A DNA stretch of 64,000 nt from Sympetrum striolatum (GCA_947579665.1 OX388344.1:11278346-11342345); one strand, 5' to 3'. Shown: positions 45,123 through 55,303, numbered from the stretch's first letter. A program made the numbers and translations. The notes: a model not told the origin generated them from the letters alone.

Positions 45123-45971
45123 GTACCTTGCAAGTGGGAACACATTAACTGACTCGCACTATTCCTACTTATTAGGGGTATCCACTCTTTCGGACATTGT
45201 GGGTGACTTTATTTGGACTACGATGAAAGATGAGTGTATGCCTCAGCCATCACAGGAAAAATGGCAGGAAATTAGTGCTTCAAAATCATCGCCGATTCCC
45301 CTTACTTTATCGGGGCTTTGGATGGAAAACATATCCGCCTTGAAAAGCCCACAAGAAGTGGATCTCTCTTCTTTAATTATAAGCATTATTTTTCCATTGT
45401 TCTCATGGCAATTTGTGACGCCAATTACTGTTTCACATATAGCTCTTTTGGAGGGAACTGCGATAGTAATGTTTTTAGAAAATGTCGATTCTGGACGCAA
45501 ATGATGGAAGGAAATTTAGGAATACCAGCAGCTGAACCTCTTCCGGGAACTAATGAGCCCGCGTTGCCATACGTTATTGATGCCGACGAAGGTTTCTCTT
45601 CGACAGATCGTGAGACCTTATGCAAGGAGGAACCTTAATTACAAAAAAGGATTTTTAACAACAGATTAACAAGAGCCCGAAGGTTTATCGAGTGCATTTT
45701 TGGCATTTTAACCAACAAGTGGAGAATGTTCCGCCGTCCTCTTAATGTTAACCTTGAAAAGGCAAAATCAAAATTAAAAGTATGTTGCCTTCTACATAAT
45801 CTTGTTAGAGAGAGGGATGTATTTTCTTTCGAAGACACACTCTCTGTTACAGGATATCAAGATGACCAGAATCATGCACTATCAGATAGATCCGCTAACG
45901 CAATTCGAGATAAGTTTGCCTATCACTTTGTAGGCACTGGGGCGCTCTCCTGGCAAGACTCAAAAATTTAA
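45123..45971 (+). pseudogene. Harbinger transposase exon 2 (DDE_Tnp_4 type)
   Basis: Acceptor TTTGCTTACAG; the junction codon is arginine, then YLASGNTLTDSHYSYLLGVS. The frame shifts near 45275 into IADSPYFIGALDGKHIRLEK (first catalytic D). SIVLMAICDANYCF (second D) follows, then SDSNVF-like CDSNVFRK. After a further frameshift near 45640 come RARRFIECIFGILTNKW (catalytic E) and CCLLHNLVRERD, with a stop at 45971. All three acidic residues survive, but the reading frame is broken at least twice. The last part is in good condition. Confidence 0.88.
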
Positions 45972-46360
45972 TTTGACTCGTTAAAATTACCTGTTGATGT
46001 TGAAGACCTTCGCTTTTACTTCGCAAAAATTCATGATCGAAGCTTGAAAAACGTAAACTTTGTAATATTTCACAACATTTTCTCGATCGAACGGTTTCAT
46101 CGCTAAGGCGTCGAAGCTAATACAAAGTAATGAGACTAGCAGAATGGCCCGTTGATTCTCAACGGGGATATTAAATTTCATAAATACCAGTGTAACCACC
46201 TTGATCGTGAGAAATATATCATAATTGTTGATAGATAGCAAATATCAGACTTTCCAAACATATATACCACGAAATGTAAGTTACAATTAAGTCTAAAAAG
46301 CTGTATCAACTTAATATTTAATCTTATATAGTTTGAATGAGATGCGGGCAGGTTGTTATA

Positions 46361-46585
46361 GCTGAATGAGCTTTTCCGTGACAATGTATCAAAATGTATC
46401 TACGTACGAAAGTGAGGCATACATATAGCTTCTTTCTTTCTGGCTTATATCTCCTAAAGGCAGTTTGATGTAGCGAATGAGCTTTTCGGTGACAATGTAT
46501 CAAAACGTATCTATGTATGAAAGTGAGGAATACATAATAGCTTCTTCCCCTCTGACATTCCCCCCAAATCTACTAAAGGAGCAGT
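46361..46585 (+). repeat. Tandem duplication, ~110-bp unit
   Basis: GAATGAGCTTTTC(C/G)GTGACAATGTATC starts at 46364 and again at 46474, and both copies continue with GTGAGGCATACAT/GTGAGGAATACAT and AGCTTCTT. Confidence 0.8.
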
Positions 46586-47734
46586 TTTCTTCTTTCTACG
46601 CCGACTGAAGCCGCAAACTTTAGACTGGTCATCACTGAGAGGATACCTCCAGTAACTGAATAAGTGTGATTCCGAGAATAGACAAATAAGTCATTGTTAT
46701 ATTTCTTGCGAGAAGAAAAAACTACAGACATTAAATAAGAAATGGTGTATCATGGAACCAGAAGGTATGTTTTATTTATTTCGAATTCATTTATTTCAAA
46801 TTACACTGCAATTAGACTATTTGTTTTTTCTCGGTTATACTTATAAAGTGAGGTTGTTAGTGAGAATTCGTGACTCGTATAAAATGAAGTGGTATGTTAA
46901 GTAATGTTTAGGAGCGTAGTCGTAGATCTTGGGAATGAATAAGTGCAAGATACAATGCCATATTAGATGGAACGATAGAAGTCATGAAAATGGAGCAACA
47001 ACCTTACCGAAATAAGTCTGTGGAGCTATGCTCTTAAGTCGAAATTCATTATATGATAAGTGCATTGGGTTAAGTGATATGTAAAGTATTTGATTATAAA
47101 CCTGAAGAGATCGTGATGCTAACGATGTTTAATATTTTCAATTATTTTATTCACCTACCTCCGTTGAGAAGGTGAATAGCGTCTTAAGTAAATTTACATT
47201 TTATGGTTATCTGTATAGTTTCCTATCCCGAAAACAAACTAAAGTTCAACATGTGTAAGAATTAAGTCCTATTCTTCGGCTGAGGTCAAATTAATAAATT
47301 TCAGCGTACAGTATGCTAAGTATTGACAATTGGGTGAGTTACTTTCAATATCAGAGTTTTATTATGATGGGAAATTAGGACGTGAGTAATTTCCGTCAAA
47401 TGTAATATGAGATAGGTCCACAACTTACCACGTTATTATTTTAAATCAGTGGAATTGACAGCGAGAATGCAAATTCTTTCAACGTACGAATGTCAAAATC
47501 GTTTTAATTCACTGAATATTCAGTTAACAATCACGTTATCGCAAACAAAACTCGATTGTCACAGGCGCTTTAAAGAAAATTGAAAAAATCAATGGAAAAA
47601 TGTTCGTACCTTTCAACGTTCGTTTCTTCACAGGATATTGTTTGTCACAAAAATTTTAAAACGTCATTCAATTTTTTATTCTTCGTAAATCTTCATCTCT
47701 TATTTTCAAAATTAATTTTAACTGTTCATTGATC

Positions 47735-48045
47735 CGCCATGTTTTCTTATGGAATTACACATGAGTTCGGAATTTACAATCGCCTTGATCGTCAAGGGAA
47801 TGGGTTTGTTTACACATGGCAATTTAGACAAAATATTCGTATATTTTATCTAAATTCTCGCAATTTCGAATCACATACGATATTTCTCGACCAAAATAAA
47901 AATCTTTGTTCTATTTTCCTTCTTTTGATGCTAGTTTCGACTTCCTACGACTGTTCTTTCTAATTTATTTTGCAAAAGAAGTGAAACATGCAACGAAAAG
48001 AATGAACTTTACGTGTATTTCTTATGCAAACTGTTTTAGTCGTCT
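47735..48045 (+). repeat. ~300-bp dispersed repeat, copy 2 of 3
   Basis: TTCTTATGGAATTACACATG, CAATCGCCTTGATCGTCAAG, TCTTTTGATGCTAGTTTCGA and CTTTACGTGTATTTCTTATG match copy 3 at high identity. Confidence 0.85.
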
Positions 48046-48804
48046 AAAATATATTCTAAGATCACATTAAGACAATAAGAACCACCTTTTAAGTGAAATT
48101 TTCCTACTGGCACAGGGGGGCAAAGTAATAAAATATTACACATAAATTAGGTACTGAAATAAATTATATATCACCTAATAACCACCGATGAAATTTTCTA
48201 CGGGAAAGTAAGTGTATTATGGAGCTGACTCGTATCTCAATCTTAAAATGTGTAACATAAACACGGAACACAAATTACACAGAAGTTATCATAAAGTAAA
48301 GATAGGAACAAAAATTAAACACCATTAACAGAAGGATAGTAAATGAAAATGTAGTAGAAGCACTTAAAAACAACGATTAAATCAATGTTTATATTCTGCT
48401 TGTAATAAAATAAAATTTCTTTACCTTTTTGGTCTATCATACGATGCTGGAGGTTTGCTACAACTTTACAACTCGCCGTTCAACTCTTCAAAGAATACAG
48501 ACACCGAATCTGGGAAATCTTTACGTTCTTCGCTAACTCCATTTCCGTAAATCGCTAAATATACATTATTGCAAATAGATTAGATTTAATACTTAATTCA
48601 GAAGAATATATATTCAATACGTCCTCAACTTACCAGGATATTTTTACGCAGCTCGTTGAATTGTTCGAGAAAAATCAATTTTTGGTTAACCACAAATATA
48701 AAACTCATTTATTTTATGAAAAATACGGTAAACAATTATGTTGCTATAAACAAAAATTGGTTGCTACAGACTCGTCAACAAAATTCGAAATTTTAAAATT
48801 TTTC

Positions 48805-49110
48805 CGCGTCTTCTTATGGAAATACGCTTGAGCTCGGAATCAACAATCGCCTTGATCGTCAAGGGAATGAGTTGTTTACTACATGGAAATTTAGACAAAA
48901 TTTTCGTATATTTTATCAAAATTCTAGCAATTTCGAGTCGCAAACGATATTGCACGACCAAAATAAGAATCTTTATTCTATTTCCCTTCTTTTGATGCTA
49001 GTTTCGACTTCCTACGACTGTTCTTTCTAATTTAGTTTTGCAAAAGAAACGAATCATGCAACGAAAAAAATAAACTTTACGTGTATTTCTTATGCAAACT
49101 GTTTTACTCG
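48805..49110 (+). repeat. ~300-bp dispersed repeat, copy 3 of 3
   Basis: Close to copy 2 over its whole length. Followed at 49110 by GGGTTCGAACC, the same type of junction that follows copy 1 at 39985. Confidence 0.85.
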
Positions 49111-49362
49111 TCTGGGTTCGAACCGTGGACTTTAGGCAAATTTTAAGTACCACTTGATCATCCGGGGGAAGACATTTAATGATGTTAAAAGTTTGAACAT
49201 TGTGCGACGTCTAGTTTTTGAGATATTGCTAAAAGTGTTACATCCCTTTTTTGAGGACAGACACGTTACTAAATTAATATATATAGATTTGGTTATATTA
49301 CTCCACTCCTCCATTTCTTGATTTGAAAAGAGTGTTTAACCAAGAATTATCATTATTTTGTA

Positions 49363-49411
49363 CCTGAAGATACCGAGTTGAAACCGTTCGTTCGAATAAA
49401 TTTTGTGAAAC
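49363..49411 (+). repeat. Hammerhead-like motif, diverged single copy
   Basis: CCTGAAGATACCGAGTTGAA, then ACCGTTCG, AATAAA and TTTTGTGAAAC. It keeps CTGAAGAT, GAAAC and the AATAAA tail, but the stem is weaker than in other copies. Confidence 0.4.
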
Positions 49412-49725
49412 ATAACATTGGTTGTCTTATTCAAGTTTCCAAAACCTGTTTATAACGCGCACACATAAATTTTCGATGAATATAAAAAAGTTGCAGACTT
49501 TTTAAAGCAGATATAGTAGAGTAAAATTCATAACATTGATTTAAAAATTAATATATGTTATTCTATTAGCACAACTATAACAAGAATAAGTTACCATATT
49601 GGTATAAAAATAAACCAGGAGTCGTATTAAAATGGGAACATCAACATTGTAACCAACTTCTACTATGAAAATAAAAACATACATTTCGCTGGATTTTTTC
49701 CTTTTTATTAAAAACATACACTCAC

Positions 49726-49880
49726 CACATTTCTTCTTTTCATTTACTTCCATATCCTGGAGGTGAAAATAGAATGTTTGGGTAATCTCCTCCCACATCT
49801 TTACCCGAAAATCACGGTCTTGATATGTGTCACTCGAGACATCCCATAAATTCTTTCTACTTCTCCAATTGACAGCTCAG
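49726..49880 (-). CDS. MADF protein of the Harbinger element, exon 1
   Basis: Minus strand. NLWDVSSDTYQDRDFRVKMW, then EEITQTFYFHL and MEVNEKKKC, is the first half of a MADF domain (N-L-W-D; Y-x-D-R; W-x-x-I). Donor GTG then GTGAGT at 49725-49724. Its phase fits the acceptor at 44908, so the two exons could be joined by removing a 4.8-kb intron. The 5' edge and start codon are unclear: relative to the left-end copy an ATG-containing stretch is deleted and there is a frame slip upstream. Confidence 0.75.
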
Positions 49881-49975
49881 TGATCCGCGAGGCGGAGGGG
49901 CCACGCGGATGGCTCCTCCGCGTGCGGACTGTCCGCACTCATCTGTATGCTTCCATTAACCTCAGTGGAACCTAA

Positions 49976-50260
49976 GGCCCGTATTACACTAGGCCGCCAG
50001 GCGGCGCCTCCAGCTGAGCCACCGGTGACTTTGCGTGTCACTGGGCATTGATTGTTATGGAGCCTATTACACTAGGGCAGCCGGTGGCGTCGCCACAAAC
50101 TGGCTGCCGACTGGTGTCAGTTCCCCGTGACCAGACGGCAGCCACGGCGGCGGCGGGGTCATGGCGGGGCATTGTATCATACCGAGCCATTACACTGGGC
50201 AGCCAGTCCCGCCACCACTCGGTTTGGGCACCACGTGATCATTCTTCTGTACACTAGTGT
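49976..50260. repeat. GC-rich Harbinger-like end with repeated ATTACACT motif
   Basis: ATTACACTAGGCCGCC (49983), ATTACACTAGGGCAGCC (50066) and ATTACACTGGGCAGCC (50189) occur in one GC-rich island directly beside the 6.5-kb element. It looks like the terminal or subterminal part of another DNA transposon. No partner end was found. Confidence 0.55.
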
Positions 50261-50546
50261 GGAGAGAACATTTCGGACAACAAGTACACGCATATGCTCC
50301 TCCTTTTTACTTTTAATGAAAAGGAGAAGTGAGAGAAACATGCATGTACACTCAGGTGTCCTTAAATATAAGGGAAAAATTTTTTTTCGCAAAATCAAAT
50401 ACGCATACCCTCTAATTTTTATTTTCTCCATATACGTAGTATAGAGAAAGTATTGTTTTCATGAAAAAATTCGACTTCGAGATTTCAACGGAAATACATG
50501 TTTTGGGGTCCCTAGAACACGTTTTAACCATTTTCGGAATGATGTC
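50261..50546. other. Intergenic, no feature
   Basis: Nothing recognised before the TG microsatellite. Confidence 0.4.
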
Positions 50547-50578
<32 letters not shown>

Positions 50579-50590
50579 TGTGTGTGTGTG
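50547..50590 (+). repeat. (TG)n microsatellite
   Basis: About 44 bp of TG dinucleotides with one TA interruption, directly before the 316-bp tandem repeat. Confidence 0.95.
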
Positions 50591-50593
50591 ATA

Positions 50594-51240
50594 GTGGGCG
50601 CTCTAACGTGAAAACTATTGGTCGTATCAATACCAAAATTCATATATAGTACTGTGGTGTGTGCTGTCAGAGTTAATTAGTTTTTGGAGTAAATCGGTTA
50701 ACCGGAAGTCGAGCTTCATTCATAAAAGCTCATTTCCGGTTTTCACAATATCTCCGTAAATATGATATATAGGTATATTGTATACCTTATAAAAGTTTTA
50801 GATAATATAATTTACTATAACTTTTAAATTAAACATATATTTGTATCACCGGTTGATTAGGAGTTATTCGTGAAATACCGATAAACCGGAAGTAGCTGTT
50901 ACGTACTTTGTGGGCGCTCTAACATGAAAACCATTCGTTTTATCAACACCAAATTTCATATATAATACTTAGGTTGGTGTCGTTAGAGTTGATCAGTTTT
51001 TAGAGTAAATCGGTTAATCGGAAGTCGAGCTTCATTCTTCAAAGCTCATTTCCGGTTTTCAAAATATCTCCATTAATATGATATTTAGGTATATACTATT
51101 ATTCATAAACGTTTTAGAAAATGTCATTTACTATCACTTTTATTTGAAACATATTTTTGTATCACTGATTGTTTAGGAGTTATTCATGAAAAACTGATAA
51201 ACCGGAAGTTTCTGATTATGTACTTTGTGGGCGCTCTGGG
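50594..51240 (+). repeat. 316-bp tandem repeat, two full units plus a start
   Basis: GTGGGCGCTCT begins at 50594, 50910 and 51227 (periods 316 and 317). Units share AAATCGGTTAA, GGAAGTCGAGCTTCATTC and AAAGCTCATTTCCGGTTTTC. The third unit diverges right after its first 11 bases. Confidence 0.9.
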
Positions 51241-51446
51241 CTCTATGGGCGAAAGGCCAATTTCATCGTTTTTCATCGAACATGTCCCGAAAAACATTAT
51301 TTATAATGTTTGTGACGTAAAAGATAATAATATATAAATTAATCACTCATCTTCCAAGTTTAGCTGGAATATAGAGTTCGAAATTACTGTCGTAGATAAA
51401 TATTTACATTTTATATATGGAGAAAGTCATGTGCTGGCCAAATCAG

Positions 51447-53432
51447 ATTTTTTTCTATTTGGCCTTACTGACTTACCTAATAAATATTATTGCTATCGGG
51501 ATATGGTAACCCGTGCCGACTTGATAATAGGAAATTATGTTCTTCTATCTCTTTTACCAATAACTTATATTTTTGCGATTGCATTTTATCTTGTTACCTT
51601 CAAAGCATTCTTTAATTTAGTTAGATTTTATTCTAATATACTTAACTCCTTACAGTGGAATCGAAACAAGCTGGCCAGAAATATAAAAGTGGATTTTATT
51701 TGTGCGAACTTTGACATTTCGCATAGTAATGTTATTATTAAGTAAATGACTTTGCTTCCTGCATATTCAAATTATACTGAGGGGTTGAAGTTGCCAGAAG
51801 AATAACTTAGTACTAAAAGGGTATATTTTTTAATAGTGGGCAAAAAACATCAAATTAAACGTCCAAAACTGCCTTCTAATGGGCAAATTCTGACAGTTAG
51901 CTGGTGGGGACAAAAAACTGGCTAATAAAGAGGAAAGAGAATTTTTTAAAGTTAAGCAAGTGTGTTTTTCCAAAGATTTTTTACACAACATATGTTACTG
52001 TAACGTAGCGAGTTTTTTGTGCTGTACATGGCGTTGAAAATCTTTTTTATATAATTCAAATAATTGTGAAAAGTAAATATTTAAGGAAAGTTTGTAATAT
52101 TTTATGCAATTTAATTTACTGCATCGGGAGTAAAAATTAAGGAAAACTGGCATTAAATTGCTCTCTAATTTCGAAGTTCCAGTATTACCACAATTCATAG
52201 CTATCGGAGCAGATGTCAGGAATAGTGCAATAAAATTTCCTTCGGTGAAGACAGTCTTTGCCCTTTCCATCCTGTCTAGTAAAGGAACTCATACACATAT
52301 ATGTTCGTGTGTTTGGGAAGAACACAGTTGAACGTTGAAAATTTAGCAGATTTTTATGGGAGATCGAACCAGTGATACTCTGGCTCGATGTTTATGATTT
52401 GTTAGTTGGCATCCACACATAAAAGGCTGCCTACTCGTAAATTGCGCAAGTGTTATGAAGGAGGAAGTGCCTAAAACATGTGCTTATACAATGAATTTCC
52501 TCTAATGGATTCAGCATCGGTTTGAACATGAAGAATTTTGCAAAAAGTCTTTGAGCGGCATTTTTCGCTAAATTAGGTCAACTTTAACTCTCTGTATAAT
52601 TTAAATGTGCAGGAATCAAAGTAATCAACTCGATAATAGCAGTAATGGCTGTATACGGAATTTATTCAGCAGTAACAATGTGAAGTACCAAAGTTCGCAC
52701 AAATAAAATCCACTTTTATATATATAAATAAAATCGATTGTGGCAGGCTTTACCGTGTGGAAATCCATAACAGAGGATGTTAAGAATAAGGTTTAACAAA
52801 TACTTTTTTCCACAGATTTATTTGCAAAACGACCGGTTTCGGCACAGATCGGCCATCTTCACCTGAAGATGGCCGATCTGTGCCGAAACCGGTCGTTTTG
52901 CAAATAAATCTGTGGAAAAAAGTATTTGTTAAACCTTATTCTTAACATCCTCCACTTTTATATTTTTGGCCAGCTTTTTTAGATTCTAGCCCACTGTACG
53001 GAGTTATCTATATTATAATGAATGCTAAATAAAATTAAAGATTGCTTGGAAGATAACAGGATGAAATATAATCGCAAAAATATAAGTTATTGGTAAAAGA
53101 AATGGAAGAAAATAATTTCCTATTAACTCGAAATCTATATAAGAGTGCATATGTATGTTGTGGTTGCCTAACTCCGATATTCATTTGCTATTTTTTTATA
53201 AACAAAAGCCCATTGAGCTAAACGGTCGGACATGAGTCCGCTATTTTTAATCAAAGAACGTTCCCTGAAAGATACGTGAGAGTCCGTTTGTTAATTTCCC
53301 ACTTAACTGGTGTTGCGGTACAAGTTTTCATTTTTCGTAATTGTTTTTGCATCAAGTCGGCACGGGTTACCATAATCCAATCGCAATAATTTTTATTAGG
53401 TAAGTTAAAAAGGCCAAATAGAAAAAACAAAA
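51447..53432. mobile_element. Long-inverted-repeat element, about 2 kb
   Basis: The left arm (51447-51745) is inverted and repeated in the right arm. TTTTTCTATTTGGCC and TACCTAATAAA pair with 53400-53432; GGTAACCCGTGCCGACTTGA pairs with 53352-53374; ACCAATAACTTATATTTTTG pairs with 53070-53095; GTGGATTTTATTTGTGCGAA pairs with 52695-52715 region. The right arm has ~215 bp near 53126-53340 absent from the left, and the 229-bp foldback at 52722. The loop (about 51745-52665) has no recognised gene. Class undetermined. Confidence 0.7.
52722..52950. mobile_element. Foldback element with 13-bp target duplication inside the long-inverted-repeat element
   Basis: Flanked by TCCACTTTTATAT at 52709-52721 and 52951-52963. 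The other arm of the host element (51680-51705) holds the uninterrupted site with one copy, proving the insertion. A 53-bp asymmetric head is followed by two 88-bp arms (52775-52862, 52863-52950) that are complementary apart from a central CC. Each arm carries CCTGAAGATGGC, 8-nt spacer, GCCGAAACCGGTCG, then AATAAA and TGTGGAAAA. Confidence 0.92.
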
Positions 53433-53445
53433 TGGTTGTACTATA

Positions 53446-53625
53446 TACATTTTGATGAACTGTGTTCAGACGACGACAAGTTTTCTAATTACTTAAGGAT
53501 GTCTAAATCTTCTTTCTTTGAATTGTTATCGTTAATAAAGGTTGATATTAACTGGAAAGATACAAACCCGAGAAAGATTATATCACCAGAAAAAAACTCG
53601 TAGTCACTTTGAGGTTAGTAAACCG
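53446..53625 (+). pseudogene. Harbinger transposase N-terminal fragment, second family
   Basis: Frame giving FDELCSDDDKFSNYLRMSKS, then SFFELLSLIKVDI, and ISPEKNS before a stop. This is the same N-terminal region as at 43.9 kb (N-Y-x-R-M-S; F-x-x-L-L; I-S-P-E) but clearly a different family. It lies just outside the long-inverted-repeat element. The rest is not traceable. Confidence 0.7.
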
Positions 53626-54263
53626 ATAAATTCTATTTTAAGTTATTCAATTTATTGCATTTTGAAATATTAGAGATTAAGATTACGTTTGAGAGACTCA
53701 CAGATTGATAAAACGCTCAGTTAAATCTTCTGCATGTGACTGTTTTAAAGACGTGAATGCAAAGCTAGGCTCGTGAGTAGTGCTTTTGAGAAATTGACAG
53801 TGAACAGTTCGAAGGAGAGTTTAGTTTGGATTTCATGAGGTACAGATGGACATCCAAAAAAAATCTTCACAGTCCACTAATAGCTCCAGGCCTCTATCGG
53901 AAAAAACGTAAGTAAATTGGTATGTTGTTTTTTTGTGAAATAACCAATATTAGATGCAAAGATTAGGATTTTCTTATTTTAGGGCTGTTATGGGATGGCA
54001 CATGATGTGTTTAGCGACGATTAGAAAGCTATTTGTTCCGTTACTAAGCATTCTGGACGATTAAACGTCTGTACGGTAGACTCTTCATTACTCGGGATGA
54101 TAGAAAATATACTGATCTTCATTTTATGATTGCTTGTTAATTTGATGTTTATTTACAAAAATAATTCGATAACCGAATTTCTGTAGAAATTTTAAAAAGT
54201 ATTGGAGTAATATCAATATCTGTAAAATTCACAGTCTCTGGTAATGTCTTGCGGAAATACGTC
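53626..54263. other. Decayed sequence, possibly Harbinger remainder
   Basis: No frame can be followed with confidence. Confidence 0.35.
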
Positions 54264-54447
54264 ATGACGAAGAAGAACAATTTGTACTTTTTCCACAGTA
54301 TTTTATTAAAAACAATAAAAGGAAACAAAACACAACTAGTTTCACTTGATGATGGAGATCAATCTCTGAAACTAGTCGTTTTTTGTTTCCTTATGTTGTT
54401 TTTAATAAAATACTGTGGAAAAAGTACAAATTGTTCTTCTTCGTCAT
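54264..54447. repeat. Foldback palindrome, third copy of the family
   Basis: Arms of about 80 bp (ATGACGAAGAAGAACAATTT on the left, complement ending at 54447) around a centre TTGATGATGGAGATCAATCT then CTGAAACTAGTCG. Right-arm order: TGATGAT, hairpin GAGAT/ATCTC, GAAAC, GTC, then AATAAA and TGTGGAAAAAGTAC, as in the 52.8-kb element. No target duplication was found. Confidence 0.85.
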
Positions 54448-54487
54448 ATCATTAAAAAATAATTTTTGTTGATACCTATTATTAATA

Positions 54488-54705
54488 AAATGCCATTTTG
54501 GAAGCAAATCAGTAAGCTTATAGGTATTGTGCGCGTAAGGTACGCACATATTTATCGGAAATGTGACTTGATGACTTGAAATAAATTTGATAAACTGTTA
54601 AAACTGTGTCTTAAATTCTTCAGCTTCCTTTTCGATGAAGCCAATTTTTTCTCTGGTGAAGGAATCCCACGAATGACTTATCCTGTCAACAACGTGGTCA
54701 CGTGG
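54488..54705 (+). repeat. Dispersed ~200-bp repeat, copy 2
   Basis: Matches 14677-14885. In this copy the end also forms an inverted repeat: CTCTGGTGAAGGAATCCCAC (about 54653-54672) with GTGGGATTCTATCACCAGAG (about 54717-54736). Confidence 0.75.
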
Positions 54706-55040
54706 ATACGTCATTCGTGGGATTCTATCACCAGAGAAAAAAATAGATATTGGATGACGGAAATGCACGTAAAGTTATTTTTTCCCCTTTGCAGGCTTCG
54801 TTTCATTCGTAAAATTAAATAAAAAATAATGGTCCTAATAAATAAAGATTCTTGCTTTGGTGTGATATCACTCTTCGAATTTTTCTAAATTCGAATTCGG
54901 AATTACGAGAACAATATTAAAATGAACGAAACTTTTGTGTCTTCGTTGTAGTCCCCCTATGGGGACCAATCGAATATTCATGCGTTTTCACATTAGTATA
55001 CGCAAGGATTTAAAGTCTATACAGAATTAATGGTAAGGAG

Positions 55041-55295
55041 CAGGAACGGATCTAGAAAAAAATTTTGGGGGGGGTCCGATCAAAAAATTTAAAAATAAAA
55101 GACATTTCGGCTTTCACAAAACGTGACGTTAGAAATGTGTTAGACAAATTCGAATATTTTCACTAGTGATTGCTTATTAAAATTTGTGTTTATTTGCGTT
55201 ATTTGAGTTTCATTTTCGAAAAATAGGCACAAGTGATATTTCGGGGGGGGGGGGGGGTCCGGACCCCCAGGACCACCCCCCTGGATCCGTCCCTG
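55041..55295. mobile_element. hAT-type MITE with 8-bp target duplication
   Basis: 255 bp flanked by GTAAGGAG at 55033-55040 and 55296-55303. Ends are CAGGAACGGATC and (reversed) CAGGGACGGATC, the common hAT terminal repeat. The 8-bp duplication is diagnostic of hAT. G-runs next to both ends (up to 14 or more Gs near 55244-55257) are subterminal. No coding capacity. Confidence 0.92.
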
Positions 55296-55303
55296 GTAAG
55301 GAG

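Larger units (their letters stand above)
45972..49725. other. AT-rich interior of the Harbinger-like element (intron of the MADF gene)
   Basis: No coding exon seen. Holds a 110-bp tandem pair near 46364-46580, two copies of the ~300-bp dispersed repeat and one hammerhead-like motif (49363). These are later insertions that enlarged the MADF intron. Confidence 0.55.
43433..49972. mobile_element. PIF/Harbinger-like element, 6.5 kb, with long inverted ends
   Basis: The left end (43433 on, GGTTCCATTGACGTTAATGG) and right end (reversed from 49972, GGTTCCACTGAGGTTAATGG) are inverted repeats. They extend through GAGTGCGGACAGTCCGCACG and the CGCGGAGGAGCC block. The left end then has about 137 bp absent from the right, after which similarity resumes into the first exon of the MADF gene. 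Inside are a transposase gene (+) and a MADF gene (-), the two-protein set normal for PIF/Harbinger elements. The 45.97-49.7 kb interior is AT-rich and carries later repeats, explaining the large size. The target duplication is unclear. Confidence 0.75.

Noticed and set aside
50412..50649. Open frames across the TG microsatellite
   Set aside because: Low-complexity Cys-Val or His-Thr repeats.
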